In this document: one piece after another, positions 18,503 through 29,325 of the stretch
Layout of the letters: the number at the start of each line of letters is the position of its first letter
Numbering within the stretch: position 1 is the first letter of the stretch
Assembly: GCF_019913785.1 (NCBI RefSeq)
Contig: NZ_JAIOHK010000031.1
Location: 1 to 64,000, forward strand
Source of the DNA: Altibacter sp.
GTDB taxonomy: Bacteria; Bacteroidota; Bacteroidia; Flavobacteriales; Flavobacteriaceae
DNA length: 64,000 nucleotides
Direction: 5' to 3'
The notes under the pieces: generated by a model
Told to the model about the DNA's origin: nothing
The model's input: the letters and a program-made list of their open reading frames with translations, nothing else
The model's database searches: none
Made by a program: the position numbers and the translations under genes

Positions 18503-19969
18503 ATGAAAAATATCTCCATCATAGGATCCGGATTTTCTTCCCTTGCTGCTGCCTGCTATCTCGCGCAGGCAGGGCATAAGGTGACCGTATTCGAAAAAAA
18601 CAACACTGTGGGTGGTCGTGCACGCCAATTAACACGCGATGGGTTTACTTTTGATATTGGTCCCTCCTGGTATTGGATGCCCGATGTTTTTGAACGTTTT
18701 TTTTCAGATTTCAATAAAAAAACAACCCATTATTACAAACTCACCAAGTTGAATCCGGCCTATACCGTTTTTTTCGGGAAGGATGAAACAATCACAATAG
18801 AAGACACGCTCGAAAAAATTTGTATCGCGTTTGAAAAAGAAGAATCCGGAAGCTCCATAAAGCTACGGAAATTTATGTCAGAAGCTTTGGACAATTATCA
18901 AATAGCCATCAAGGACCTTGTGTACCGCCCCGGAGTCTCACCTCTTGAATTGATCACTCCCCTAACCGTTAAAAAGATAGGGCAATTCTTTAGTACCGTC
19001 AGTAAGGAAGTCCGAAAAGAGTTCAAAAATCCAAAATTGATTTCTATTCTTGAATTCCCTGTACTTTTTTTAGGAGCAAAGCCATCTAAGACTCCTGCGT
19101 TCTACAGTTTTATGAATTATGCCGACTTCGGCTTAGGCACATTTTATCCGGAAAATGGCATGTATAGTGTCATTCAAGCCATGCAAGCCCTAGCAGAAGA
19201 ACTGGGTGTTACGATTAAAACCAATCAAAAGGTCGAAAAGATTGTAGTGGAAGATAGAAACGCGGTAGGTCTAGTTATAAATGGAGATAGTTTGGCTTCA
19301 GATATAGTCGTGAGTGGCGCCGATTATCATCATACCGAATCCTTATTGGAGCCAAAATACCGGCAGTATTCAGAAGCTTATTGGAGCAGGAGAACCTTCG
19401 CTCCTTCTGCATTGCTCTTTTATGTAGGGTTCAGTAAAAAATTAAAAAATGTATCACATCACAGCCTGTTTTTTGATGTAGATTTTGAAGCGCATGCCAG
19501 AGATATTTACGATGCGCCTCAATGGCCGGAGGCTCCCTTATTCTACGCAAGCTTTCCGTCAATAACCGATACACATTGTGCCCCGGCCGATAACGAAGCT
19601 GGAATTTTTCTTATTCCCTTGGCTCCCGGACTAACAGACATCCAGGAAATACGAGAAGAATATTTCGAGAAAATTATGTCTAGATTCGAAAATATCACCA
19701 ACCAAGAAGTAAATAATTACGTTATATTTAAGGAGTCTTTTTGTATAAATGACTTTATAGCCGACTATAATTCATATAAGGGAAACGCATATGGATTGGC
19801 AAACACACTAATGCAAACTGCTTTTTTACGCCCCAAGTTAAAAAGTAAAAAAGTACGTAATATGTTTTTTACCGGTCAGTTGAGCGTTCCCGGCCCAGGC
19901 GTACCACCTTCGCTCATATCGGGAAAGTTGGTAGCCGGATTAATACAAAAAGAAATAACAACATCGTGA
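18503..19969 (+). CDS. crtI: Phytoene desaturase
   Basis: IIGSGFSSLAAACYLAQAGHKVTVFEKNNTVGGRARQLTRDGFTFDIGPSWYWMPDVFERFF; C-terminal NMFFTGQLSVPGPGVPPSLISGKL. Confidence 0.95.
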   Translation: MKNISIIGSGFSSLAAACYLAQAGHKVTVFEKNNTVGGRARQLTRDGFTFDIGPSWYWMPDVFERFFSDFNKKTTHYYKLTKLNPAYTVFFGKDETITIEDTLEKICIAFEKEESGSSIKLRKFMSEALDNYQIAIKDLVYRPGVSPLELITPLTVKKIGQFFSTVSKEVRKEFKNPKLISILEFPVLFLGAKPSKTPAFYSFMNYADFGLGTFYPENGMYSVIQAMQALAEELGVTIKTNQKVEKIVVEDRNAVGLVINGDSLASDIVVSGADYHHTESLLEPKYRQYSEAYWSRRTFAPSALLFYVGFSKKLKNVSHHSLFFDVDFEAHARDIYDAPQWPEAPLFYASFPSITDTHCAPADNEAGIFLIPLAPGLTDIQEIREEYFEKIMSRFENITNQEVNNYVIFKESFCINDFIADYNSYKGNAYGLANTLMQTAFLRPKLKSKKVRNMFFTGQLSVPGPGVPPSLISGKLVAGLIQKEITTS

Positions 19970-20808
19970 AAGCATTATTCGACATCGTATCTCAAACTTG
20001 TAGTAAGAAGGTGACGCACACCTACAGTACATCCTTTTCGATGGCTACCAAAATGTTGGCACCATCGATCCGGCAGGATATTTACAATATTTATGGATTC
20101 GTGCGTTTGGCAGATGAAATTGTGGATTCGTTTCATGATTATGACAAAGAAACGCTCTTTAATCGTTTTGAAAACGATCTTCAATTGGCGCTTTCAGAAA
20201 GGATAAGCCTGAATCCTATTTTAAATTCATTTCAACATACAGTACATACGTACGAAATAGGAGATGAATTGATCAACGCCTTTATGCGAAGCATGCGTTT
20301 CGATCTTACTAAAAATGAATACCACACCGATGCAGAATACAACGAGTATATTTACGGCTCGGCAAATGTAGTAGGACTTATGTGCCTCAAAGTATTTGTA
20401 AAAGGCGATCTCAATAAATATGAACAATTAAAGGAAGCGGCCATGCATTTGGGGTCTGCTTTTCAGAAAGTAAACTTTTTACGAGACCTCAAAGAAGACT
20501 TCGAAGGACTAAGCAGAACCTATTTCCCCAACACAAATTTGGCTGCCCTAGATGAAGCGTCCAAAGAAGCTATCATCCAGGATATAGAAACCGATTTTAA
20601 AATTGGGTACCAAGGTATCTTACAGTTACCCGCTGAAGCAAAGTTGGGAGTATATATGGCCTATCGTTATTACCGGCGGTTACTTAGAAAATTACATCGC
20701 ACACCGGCCATCGATATTAAAAACACCCGGATTAGAGTACCTAACTACGAAAAGGTGGGTCTCTTAACCCGAAGTTATGTAAAATATCAGTTGAATTTGG
20801 TGAAATAA
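19966..20808 (+). CDS. crtB: Phytoene synthase
   Basis: YGFVRLADEIVDSFHDYD, AFQKVNFLRDLKEDFEGLSRTYFP; overlaps crtI by 4 nt. Confidence 0.94.
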   Translation: MKALFDIVSQTCSKKVTHTYSTSFSMATKMLAPSIRQDIYNIYGFVRLADEIVDSFHDYDKETLFNRFENDLQLALSERISLNPILNSFQHTVHTYEIGDELINAFMRSMRFDLTKNEYHTDAEYNEYIYGSANVVGLMCLKVFVKGDLNKYEQLKEAAMHLGSAFQKVNFLRDLKEDFEGLSRTYFPNTNLAALDEASKEAIIQDIETDFKIGYQGILQLPAEAKLGVYMAYRYYRRLLRKLHRTPAIDIKNTRIRVPNYEKVGLLTRSYVKYQLNLVK

Positions 20809-20842
20809 TAGTGCTCTAAAAAATTTGATTTAAGAAAACAGT

Positions 20843-21292
20843 ATGACTACTTTTTTTTGGATATTAATCTTTTTAACCACCTACTGCGTGATGGAGTTTA
20901 TGGCGTGGTTTAGTCATAAATATATCATGCACGGATTTTTATGGAAATTACACAAGGACCACCATCATAAAGGGCACAGCAGTTGGTGGGAACGCAATGA
21001 CCTGTTTTTTGTCTTTTATGCTGCCGTAAGTATTGGCTGTTTTATAGGATGGAATTACTATGGATTCTGGGCGGGATTGCCCATTGGTTTAGGTATTTTT
21101 GCGTACGGAAGCACCTATTTTATAGTACACGATATTTTTATCCACCAGCGGTTTAAGTTTTTTAGAAATGCAAACAATTGGTATGCAAGGGGAATAAGAC
21201 GTGCACACAAAATGCATCACAAGCATCTCGGAAAAGAAAATGGTGAGTGCTTTGGAATGCTGTTTCCTCCTTTAAAATATTTCAAAAAATAA
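20843..21292 (+). CDS. crtZ: Beta-carotene hydroxylase (fatty acid hydroxylase superfamily)
   Basis: His clusters HKYIMHG, HKDHHHKGH, HKMHHKH; position in crt cluster. Confidence 0.93.
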   Translation: MTTFFWILIFLTTYCVMEFMAWFSHKYIMHGFLWKLHKDHHHKGHSSWWERNDLFFVFYAAVSIGCFIGWNYYGFWAGLPIGLGIFAYGSTYFIVHDIFIHQRFKFFRNANNWYARGIRRAHKMHHKHLGKENGECFGMLFPPLKYFKK

Positions 21293-21295
21293 TTC

Positions 21296-21994
21296 ATGAA
21301 ATATCTATATCTGTATATAAATATAGGTTCGATTATAATCCCTTTTCTTTTTAGTTTTCATCCAAAACTTAGGTTCTATAAAAAATGGAGGTCACTGTTT
21401 CCGGCGATTGCCATTATGATGGTGATCTTTATCGCATGGGATGTTATATTCACGCAGCAAGGTATTTGGGGGTTTAATGAAGATTATATTTCGGGAATCT
21501 ACGTATTCAACTTGCCATTGGAAGAATGGCTTTTCTTTATTTGTATTCCCTACGCCTGTATTTTTACACATGAGTCTCTGCAACAAATATTTCCAAACTT
21601 TTTATTTTCTGAAAAGAGTACAAATATAATCTACATAACGCTCCTTACCACGCTGATACTAGTATTATGGTATGTATACGATCGTTGGTATACGCTTGTT
21701 AATTTCGCGTATGCCATTATTTTATTGGGAATTGTTTACAACATAAATAGGAAATTATTGCAAGTATTTATTCCAACTTTTTTAATCATACTGCTGCCCT
21801 TTTTTATTGTAAATGGCATCCTTACCGGAAGTGGTTTAGAAGTTCCTGTTGTTTGGTACAACAATGCCGAAAATCTTGGCATACGATTGGGCACCATTCC
21901 AATTGAAGATGCCATCTATGCCTTTAGTATGTTACTCACCGTTTTAGTATTGACCGAATACTTTGAGAAGAAAAAGCAATCACTGAAGCAGTAG
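21296..21994 (+). CDS. crtY: Lycopene cyclase, CrtYcd-type membrane protein
   Basis: Two lycopene cyclase-domain repeats (GIYVFNLPLEEWLFFICIPYACIFTHE; RLGTIPIEDAIYAFSMLLTVL); position in crt cluster. Confidence 0.88.
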   Translation: MKYLYLYINIGSIIIPFLFSFHPKLRFYKKWRSLFPAIAIMMVIFIAWDVIFTQQGIWGFNEDYISGIYVFNLPLEEWLFFICIPYACIFTHESLQQIFPNFLFSEKSTNIIYITLLTTLILVLWYVYDRWYTLVNFAYAIILLGIVYNINRKLLQVFIPTFLIILLPFFIVNGILTGSGLEVPVVWYNNAENLGIRLGTIPIEDAIYAFSMLLTVLVLTEYFEKKKQSLKQ

Positions 21995-22540
21995 GTTATC
22001 TATCGTCTTCAAGACTTTTTCACTAGACCAATTGGCCACACCGGTTTTTTTAATAACAATTTCCCCCTCTTTAGAAATTAAATAGGTAGTAGGAAGTGTT
22101 TGTGTTTGCAACTCCTTTGGAGGCCAGTGGGACGATATGTATACCGGAAAAGTATATCCCGTATTCTGAAGAAATTTTTTGGCCACCACCGCTTCTTCCG
22201 ATGTGACGAAGTAGAAATCAACGCGATCTCCATACCTTTCATACAAGGTTTGAAGCGACGGCATTTCAGCTACGCATGGCGGACACCAGCTAGCCCAATA
22301 ATTGACAAGCACCACCCTTCCTTCAGATTGAGAAAAAGCTACCTTGTTTCCCTCCAAAGATGCCAACTCCCATGTGTAATTAGCAATAGTCTCTCTTTCA
22401 TCCTTATCAATTTCGGAAGGAGCCATAGAAATAAAGCGCTGTAAGAACACTTGTACGGGTACTCTGATTTGAGGAATCAAAACAACCAGTAGTATCACAA
22501 CAAATACAATATCAATCCAATTCTTTTTTAGAAAATTCAT
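21980..22540 (-). CDS. TlpA-like thioredoxin family protein
   Basis: GRVVLVNYWASWCPPCVAEMPSLQTLYERYG; N-terminal TM anchor. Convergent 15-nt overlap with crtY. Confidence 0.9.
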   Translation of the reverse strand: MNFLKKNWIDIVFVVILLVVLIPQIRVPVQVFLQRFISMAPSEIDKDERETIANYTWELASLEGNKVAFSQSEGRVVLVNYWASWCPPCVAEMPSLQTLYERYGDRVDFYFVTSEEAVVAKKFLQNTGYTFPVYISSHWPPKELQTQTLPTTYLISKEGEIVIKKTGVANWSSEKVLKTIDNLLLQ

Positions 22541-22760
22541 CTATTTATTGAATTTGAAAATAGCCTTGAAAAGATATGAAATCTCTGCCCAACTCTGCGG
22601 TAAATTCATTTTAGAATTCAACAATAGTATTGAAAGCACTTAACAAAATAATAAGTCAAAATTTAAAAAAATGTGTCTTTCGTCGATATAATTTGTTTTT
22701 TGTAGTATTATTCTTACTTTTATCCCACTCCCCAAATTTATATACGTAAATCTATGTATT

Positions 22761-23429
22761 ATGAATTTGAAATTTTGTTACCTACTTATGCTCCTATCAA
22801 CTACCATCTATTCACAAGTTGGAGTTGGGACCACCGCACCTACGTCAACTCTCGACATCAATGGTAATCTAAAAATAAGATCCGTTACAGAGGAAACCAC
22901 TTTAAGCAATATTAAAGACTCTATTCTTGTTGTTAGCAGTAGTTATGTAAAATCCATTCCTGCTACTTCCGTGATTGACGTCGCTCTTCCTACAACCGTA
23001 AAAGGATCATTTTCAAGCGCCGGTCTTATCAATTTATCGTTGTTAAGTGGGACACAAATAATTCCTTTTGACAGTGAGGATTTTGATACAAATAATGAAT
23101 ACAATACCACCACCTATACCTATACAGCAAAACAAGATGGAATCTACCAAATTGATGTTCAGATTGAAGCAAATAGCACGATTGGAATAGCCACAAACTT
23201 TGGGGTAATGATTCTTAAAAATGGAACTACCATTAGCAGAAACAGTTTCGCCAATATTGGCGTATTAGGGGTCAATGTAACACCACCCGTGCGACAGAAC
23301 AGTACCCTTGTAGCACTTACCGTAGGTGATACCATTCAGTTTCAGATAGAGGGTAGTATTGCTCTTGGATCGGTGGATCTCTTGGGATCCTTTGAGGATA
23401 GTTCGTTCAGTATCTATCAGATTCGATAA
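22761..23429 (+). CDS. Secreted protein with C-terminal C1q/TNF-like beta-sandwich-type region (hypothetical)
   Basis: Signal peptide ...TTIYSQVGVGTTAPTSTLDINGNLKI; C-terminal YTAKQDGIYQIDVQIEAN...TLVALTVGDTIQFQIEG. Confidence 0.55.
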   Translation: MNLKFCYLLMLLSTTIYSQVGVGTTAPTSTLDINGNLKIRSVTEETTLSNIKDSILVVSSSYVKSIPATSVIDVALPTTVKGSFSSAGLINLSLLSGTQIIPFDSEDFDTNNEYNTTTYTYTAKQDGIYQIDVQIEANSTIGIATNFGVMILKNGTTISRNSFANIGVLGVNVTPPVRQNSTLVALTVGDTIQFQIEGSIALGSVDLLGSFEDSSFSIYQIR

Positions 23430-23454
23430 CTGCGCGATTCAAATTTTAAATGGC

Positions 23455-23486
23455 AAAACCTTTCGGAGAATTCCGGAAGGTTTTTA
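23455..23486 (+). terminator. Stem-loop terminator
   Basis: AAAACCTTTCGGAgaaTTCCGGAAGGTTTTT. Confidence 0.75.
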
Positions 23487-23552
23487 ATTTTTAATACAAT
23501 TCTTTACGTCATTTATTTGGTTAATTTTGTAAGACAACTAAATTAGAAACCC

Positions 23553-24914
23553 ATGAGCTCAAGACGAGATTTTGTAAAGAAAACTGCAATTCTAGGAACC
23601 GGTATAGCCTTATCGCCACAACTTACCTTCGGCTCAGGTTTTAACACTTCAAAGGAAAAATTAAATATAGGACTAATAGGTGTTGGTCTAAGGGGGACAA
23701 ACCACTTAAACAATGTTCTACTTCGCGATGACGTAAACGTAGTGGCTATATGTGATATCGATGAACGCAGAAACACCATAGCCCTCGAAATGATATCGAA
23801 GGCCGATCAAAAAAAACCAAAGGTATTTAGCAGTAATGAATATGCGTACAAAGACCTCTTAGCACTAGCCGAAGTCGATGCTGTGATCATTTCTACACCC
23901 TGGCTTTGGCACGCCCGTATGGCCAAGGATGCCATGGTTGCAGGAAAATACACCGGATTGGAAGTTTCGGCCGCTAATACCATGGAAGAGTGTTGGGACT
24001 TGGTGAATCTTCACGAACAGACCGGTTCTCATCTAATGATCCTCGAAAATGTTTGCTATCGAAGAGATATTATGGCGGTGCTCAATATGGTGCGCCAAAA
24101 TATGTTTGGAGAATTGCTACATTTCAGATGTGGCTACCAACACGATCTGCGCTTTGTAAAATTTAATGATGGTAAAACGGCCTACGGTCTTGGCGTAGAG
24201 TTTGGTGAAAAAGGAATCTCCGAATCGGCCTGGAGGACACAGCATTCCCTACTTCGAAATGCCGATGTCTATCCTACACACGGAGTGGGACCCATCGCTG
24301 TTATGTGTGATATCAACAGAGGTAACCGTTTTGTCTCTATGACCTCCATGGCGACCAAAGGAGTTGGTTTACACAACTATATTGTAAAGCACGGCGGGAA
24401 GGACCATCCCAATGCCAAACTAAAGTTTAAACAAGGTGATATCATCACTTCGATGATCGAAACGGCCAAGGGTGAGACCATCATCGTCACACACGATTGC
24501 AACTCCCCTCGCCCCTATTCACTAGGCTTCCGAGTACAAGGAAGTGAAGGCATCTGGGAAGTGGATGGAAACCGAATTTATATAGAAGATAAAACCTCGA
24601 AACCCCATCAATGGGACGAAGCCACCGAATGGCTGACAAAATACGACCATCCGCTTTGGCAGAAATATGGCAAAAAGGCCATGGGTGCCGGACATGGAGG
24701 AATGGATTTCTTCGTAATTCACGCCTTTGTGGAATCGGCCAAGCAGAATATTGCGCCACCCCTAGACGTGTACGACGCAGCAGCCTGGAGTGCCATAACA
24801 CCTTTATCCGAAGCATCCATAGCCAACAATGGAGAACCACAGGATTTTCCCGATTTTACACGTGGAAATTGGGTAAAACGCAAGCCTTATAACTGGATCA
24901 AAGACAGCTATTAG
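23553..24914 (+). CDS. Gfo/Idh/MocA-family oxidoreductase, GH109-like (alpha-N-acetylgalactosaminidase family)
   Basis: Tat-like N-terminus MSSRRDFVKKTAILGTGIAL, Rossmann LNIGLIGVGLRGTNHL, CDIDERR, GLEVSAANTMEECWDLV, MILENVCYRRDIMAVLNMV, GHGGMDFFVIHAFVES. Confidence 0.82.
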   Translation: MSSRRDFVKKTAILGTGIALSPQLTFGSGFNTSKEKLNIGLIGVGLRGTNHLNNVLLRDDVNVVAICDIDERRNTIALEMISKADQKKPKVFSSNEYAYKDLLALAEVDAVIISTPWLWHARMAKDAMVAGKYTGLEVSAANTMEECWDLVNLHEQTGSHLMILENVCYRRDIMAVLNMVRQNMFGELLHFRCGYQHDLRFVKFNDGKTAYGLGVEFGEKGISESAWRTQHSLLRNADVYPTHGVGPIAVMCDINRGNRFVSMTSMATKGVGLHNYIVKHGGKDHPNAKLKFKQGDIITSMIETAKGETIIVTHDCNSPRPYSLGFRVQGSEGIWEVDGNRIYIEDKTSKPHQWDEATEWLTKYDHPLWQKYGKKAMGAGHGGMDFFVIHAFVESAKQNIAPPLDVYDAAAWSAITPLSEASIANNGEPQDFPDFTRGNWVKRKPYNWIKDSY

Positions 24915-24917
24915 ATT

Positions 24918-26018
24918 TTGACCCCTTCTGAAAAAAAAGTGATTGCTATTACCGCTCCCGCAAGAATTTGTCTTTTTGGCGACCATCAGGATTATCTAGG
25001 GCTTCCAGTCATTGCCGGTGCAATTGACAAGCAGATTACACTAACCGCAGCACCAAATTTAAAAGATGAGATAGAAATTTCGATGCCCGATATTGATGCC
25101 TATAGAATTATTCCAATTTCTGAAACTTTTGAAAACCTAGCGCCCAGAGATTATTTTGCTTCGGGTATTCGTGTTGTACAGCGCTACGGATGTGTACCTT
25201 CCCATGGATACCACATAACTATTACCGGAAACGTACCTATAAATTCAGGCGTTTCCAGTTCGTCCGCCATGGTGGTTGCCTGGATTCATTTTTTGCTGAA
25301 GGCTTTTGGAAGCGACCAAACTTTTTCTCCGGCTTTCATCGCCAAACTGGCACATGAAGCCGAAGTCCTTGAACACAACGAACCCGGGGGTAAGATGGAT
25401 CAGTACAGCATCAGTCTTGGCAATATTATCTATATGGAAACAGGGGTTTCCTTTACACACAAAACAATTGGACATTCGATGGAAGGACTTATTTTGGCCG
25501 ATTCCGGTGTTAAAAAGGAAACCTTGCAGGTCCTTTCCGAAGCAAAGAACAACGCTTTAGCTGCGATTGATCTGGTGCGTCAAAATGTACCCGACTTTCA
25601 GTTAGAAAAAATAAAACCGGAAGAAGTGCTCGCCTATAATGCGTTTATACCAAATCACTTACAGCCGTACTTTTACGCCGCAGTACAGAATCATGCCATC
25701 ACTCAAAATGCCTTGATCGAATTTGAAGAAGAAACCATCGATTTAAAAAAAATAGGGCAACTTATGTCGCAACACCATGACATTCTAAAAGATATTTTAC
25801 ACATTACGGTGCCCAAGATCGATGCCATGATCGATGCGGCTTTGAAGGCCGGCGCTTACGGAGCTAAGATTGTAGGTTCAGGTGGAGGCGGCAGTATCAT
25901 TGTTTTGGCGGCTCCTGAAAACATAAGCCCTATCTGCAATGCCATTCTAAAAACCGGTGCCAAAGCAGCCTATCCGGTTAGGGTTTCTGAAGGCACTCAA
26001 TTTAAGGACCATGACTGA
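24918..26018 (+). CDS. GHMP kinase family sugar kinase (galactokinase-like), TTG start
   Basis: APARICLFGDHQDYLGLPVIAGAID, GNVPINSGVSSSSAMVVAW, GAKIVGSGGGGSIIVLA; 3 nt after the preceding stop. Confidence 0.85.
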   Translation: MTPSEKKVIAITAPARICLFGDHQDYLGLPVIAGAIDKQITLTAAPNLKDEIEISMPDIDAYRIIPISETFENLAPRDYFASGIRVVQRYGCVPSHGYHITITGNVPINSGVSSSSAMVVAWIHFLLKAFGSDQTFSPAFIAKLAHEAEVLEHNEPGGKMDQYSISLGNIIYMETGVSFTHKTIGHSMEGLILADSGVKKETLQVLSEAKNNALAAIDLVRQNVPDFQLEKIKPEEVLAYNAFIPNHLQPYFYAAVQNHAITQNALIEFEEETIDLKKIGQLMSQHHDILKDILHITVPKIDAMIDAALKAGAYGAKIVGSGGGGSIIVLAAPENISPICNAILKTGAKAAYPVRVSEGTQFKDHD

Positions 26019-26841
26019 AACACTAATCATACTAGCGGCAGGGGCTTCTTCGAGAATGAAGCAATCACTCAGCGATGCCTCTCTTGGGAATATAAAAAGT
26101 AAGGCATTAATCTCACTGGGGAAAGACAACCAACCCCTGTTAGATTATTTGTTGCTGAATGCACAAAAAGCCGGATACAGCACCATTTATTTGGTCGTTG
26201 GGGAAGCCGCCGAGGCGTTTAAAAAATACTACGAAAACAACTCATATTTTTCTGAATTGACCATCCGCTTTGCTACGCAACATATTCCGAATGAGCGATC
26301 AAAACCCTTCGGCACGGCTGATGCGGTCTTGCAAACACTGGAGCAATTTCCGGAATTACAGCGACAAACTTTTTCGGTTTGTAATGCAGATAATTTGTAT
26401 TCTTCCGAAGCGCTTGAGGCAGTTCGAAGAACGGACAGCCCTCAGGCCTTTATTAGCTATGATCGCAACGGATTGCAATTTTCTACTGAGCGAATTTCGG
26501 CATTTGCCTTGGTAATTTTAGATCCCGGAAGTTATCTGACACATATTGTTGAGAAACCAAATCCTTCAGAATTAGAACCGTACCGACAGCTAGATGGCAG
26601 CTTTCGGGTGAGCATGAATTTGTGGAAGTTGGATGGTGCAAAAATATATCCCTTTTTGAAGAATTGCCCCGTACATCGGGAACGGAATGAAAAAGAATTG
26701 CCAACTGCCATTTTAAATATGATTCGTGATTATCCGAAATCAGTCTTGGCGATTCCTTTTAACGAACATGTCCCCGACCTTACTTCAATAGAAGACATCG
26801 CAGTTTTAAAAAAATACATAGACGATCACTTTTCTTCATAA
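26011..26841 (+). CDS. Sugar nucleotidyltransferase (NTP_transferase family)
   Basis: LIILAAGASSRMKQ, KSKALISLGKDNQPLLDYLL, FGTADAVLQ, VCNADNLYS, HIVEKPNPSEL; overlaps upstream kinase gene. Confidence 0.82.
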   Translation: MTETLIILAAGASSRMKQSLSDASLGNIKSKALISLGKDNQPLLDYLLLNAQKAGYSTIYLVVGEAAEAFKKYYENNSYFSELTIRFATQHIPNERSKPFGTADAVLQTLEQFPELQRQTFSVCNADNLYSSEALEAVRRTDSPQAFISYDRNGLQFSTERISAFALVILDPGSYLTHIVEKPNPSELEPYRQLDGSFRVSMNLWKLDGAKIYPFLKNCPVHRERNEKELPTAILNMIRDYPKSVLAIPFNEHVPDLTSIEDIAVLKKYIDDHFSS

Positions 26842-26878
26842 AAAAACCCCTGTGAAAACAGAGGCTTTTGTCTCGATG
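26842..26878. terminator. Bidirectional terminator between nucleotidyltransferase and aconitase genes
   Basis: AAAAAAACCCCTGTgaaaACAGAGGCTTTTG. Confidence 0.75.
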
Positions 26879-26888
26879 CGATTTCAGG

Positions 26889-29153
26889 TTACGCATTTTC
26901 CTTTTTAATCAGATTCAAGGCGGAACCTTCTCTATACCATTCAATTTGAGATAAATTATAGGTATGATTTGCCATAATGGTATCCTTACTTCCGTCCTTA
27001 TGCACCACTTCTATAGTCAATGGCTTATTCGGTGCAAAAAATGCAATATCCACAAAGTTAAAGGTATCGTCTTCCTGAATCTTGTCGTAGTCGGCCTCAT
27101 TGGCAAAGGTGAGTCCGAGCATCCCTTGTTTCTTTAAATTGGTCTCATGGATACGTGCAAACGATTTTGCCAAAACAGCAGCCACTCCTAAGAAGCGCGG
27201 TTGCATGGCGGCATGCTCTCTGGAAGATCCTTCCCCATAGTTATGATCACCCACAACAATGGTTTTAATTCCCTTGGCCTTGTATTCACGTTGCACATCG
27301 GGAACACCGCCGTATTCACCCGTCAACTGATTCTTCACAAAATTTGTTTTCTTATTATAGGCATTAACGGCCCCAATAAGTGTGTTGTTGGCAATATTGT
27401 CCAAATGACCTCTAAAACGCAACCAGGGTCCGGCCATAGAGATGTGATCTGTGGTACATTTGCCGAAGGCCTTTATAAGTAATTTCACTCCTTGCAATTC
27501 GGCATCTTTGATGGGAACAAAAGGCGCTAATAACTGTAACCGCTCCGACGTGGTACTTACCTTCACTTGGATACCGCTTCCGTCGGCTACAGGTGCTAGA
27601 TAACCGGCATCTTCAACTTCGAAACCTTTTGGAGGTAGTTCGATTCCACGAGGTTCCTCCAGCTTCACTTCCTGTCCGTCTTCGTTTAACAATGTATCGT
27701 TCATAGGGTCGAAATCCAATCGCCCAGAAATTGCAATAGCTGCCACCATTTCGGGCGAACCTACAAAGGCATGGGTGTTAGGGTTTCCATCGGCACGTTT
27801 GGAAAAGTTTCGGTTAAAGGAATGCACAATGGTATTCTTTTCATCTCCCTTTCTATCACTTCTGTCCCACTGTCCTATACAAGGTCCGCAGGCGTTGGTA
27901 AAGATGGTCGCACCTAAATTTTCGAATACGTCCAACAAACCGTCACGCTCGGCTGTAAAGCGAATCTGTTCAGATCCCGGGTTAATACCGAAATCACTTT
28001 TCGGCTTTAGTTTCTTATCAATGGCCTGTTGCGCAATAGACGCGGCACGTGTTAGATCTTCATACGAAGAATTGGTACAGGATCCTATCAATCCCCAATC
28101 CACTTTTAAAGGCCAATCGTTTTTACGGGCCTTCTCGCCTAATTGCCCTACCGGAGTTGCAAGATCGGGCGTAAAAGGTCCGTTTAAATGTGGTCGTAAT
28201 TCGGAAAGGTTGATCTCGATCACCTGATCGAAATAGGTTTCAGGATTTGCATATACTTCGTCATCACCGGTCAAGTATTTTCTAATTTTATTGGCTTCAT
28301 CGGCAATTTCGGCTCTATCGGTAGCGCGTAAAAAACGTTCCATCGCATCGTCGTATCCGAAGGTGGAAGTGGTCGCTCCTATTTCGGCACCCATATTACA
28401 AATCGTTCCTTTTCCGGTACACGACAAGTTTTTTGCTCCTGGGCCAAAATATTCGACGATAGCTCCGGTTCCCCCTTTCACGGTTAGTATCCCTGCTACC
28501 TTGAGTATAACATCCTTGGAGGCCGTCCAGCCGCTTAATTCTCCTGTCAATTTAACCCCAATGAGCTTCGGGAATTTCAATTCCCACGCCATACCAGCCA
28601 TTACATCTACAGCATCTGCACCTCCAACTCCAATCGCTACCATTCCGAGACCACCGGCATTTACCGTATGCGAATCGGTTCCTATCATCATGCCCCCCGG
28701 AAAGGCGTAATTCTCCAACACTACTTGGTGGATAATTCCTGCTCCCGGTTTCCAGAAACCAATTCCGTATTTGTTGGACACTGATTCCAGAAAATCGAAG
28801 ACTTCATTGCTCGTTTCATTGGCGCGCTTTAGATCGGCAGTGGCCCCTTGCTTCGCCTGGATTAGGTGATCACAATGTACAGTGGTGGGTACGGCTACCT
28901 TATCTTTTCCGGCCTGCATAAATTGCAGCAAGGCCATTTGAGCCGTCGCATCCTGACAGGCAATTCGATCAGGGGCAAAATCTACATAGTCCTTCCCTCG
29001 TGTAAATGCCTTGGTTGGCATTCCATCCCAAAGGTGATTATACAGTATTTTTTCTGAAAGCGTAAGTGGTCTCCCAACAATTTCGCGTGCCTTATCTACT
29101 CGCTCGGCCATTTGGGCGTAGACCTTTTTTATCATGTCAATATCGAATGCCAT
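26889..29153 (-). CDS. Aconitate hydratase
   Basis: 754 aa; [73 protein letters not shown]. Confidence 0.97.
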   Translation of the reverse strand: MAFDIDMIKKVYAQMAERVDKAREIVGRPLTLSEKILYNHLWDGMPTKAFTRGKDYVDFAPDRIACQDATAQMALLQFMQAGKDKVAVPTTVHCDHLIQAKQGATADLKRANETSNEVFDFLESVSNKYGIGFWKPGAGIIHQVVLENYAFPGGMMIGTDSHTVNAGGLGMVAIGVGGADAVDVMAGMAWELKFPKLIGVKLTGELSGWTASKDVILKVAGILTVKGGTGAIVEYFGPGAKNLSCTGKGTICNMGAEIGATTSTFGYDDAMERFLRATDRAEIADEANKIRKYLTGDDEVYANPETYFDQVIEINLSELRPHLNGPFTPDLATPVGQLGEKARKNDWPLKVDWGLIGSCTNSSYEDLTRAASIAQQAIDKKLKPKSDFGINPGSEQIRFTAERDGLLDVFENLGATIFTNACGPCIGQWDRSDRKGDEKNTIVHSFNRNFSKRADGNPNTHAFVGSPEMVAAIAISGRLDFDPMNDTLLNEDGQEVKLEEPRGIELPPKGFEVEDAGYLAPVADGSGIQVKVSTTSERLQLLAPFVPIKDAELQGVKLLIKAFGKCTTDHISMAGPWLRFRGHLDNIANNTLIGAVNAYNKKTNFVKNQLTGEYGGVPDVQREYKAKGIKTIVVGDHNYGEGSSREHAAMQPRFLGVAAVLAKSFARIHETNLKKQGMLGLTFANEADYDKIQEDDTFNFVDIAFFAPNKPLTIEVVHKDGSKDTIMANHTYNLSQIEWYREGSALNLIKKENA

Positions 29154-29325
29154 AGTTGAATTTTTATGTTTTTAAGGTTCAGCGAAAGTACAAAATTTTA
29201 GATTAATTCAAAAATGTTTAATAAATATCCGTAATCACTGATTATATTTTATTAAATATCAATTTTTATTGCATTTTTTTAATGATTATTTAATTTTTGA
29301 TATGCTAAATTATGAAATTCTGAAT

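Noticed and set aside
24918-24990. Missing ATG for the GHMP kinase as a sign of a pseudogene
   Set aside because: TTG at 24918 gives a full N-terminus with the conserved motif and tight spacing to the upstream gene; an alternative start is the simpler explanation.
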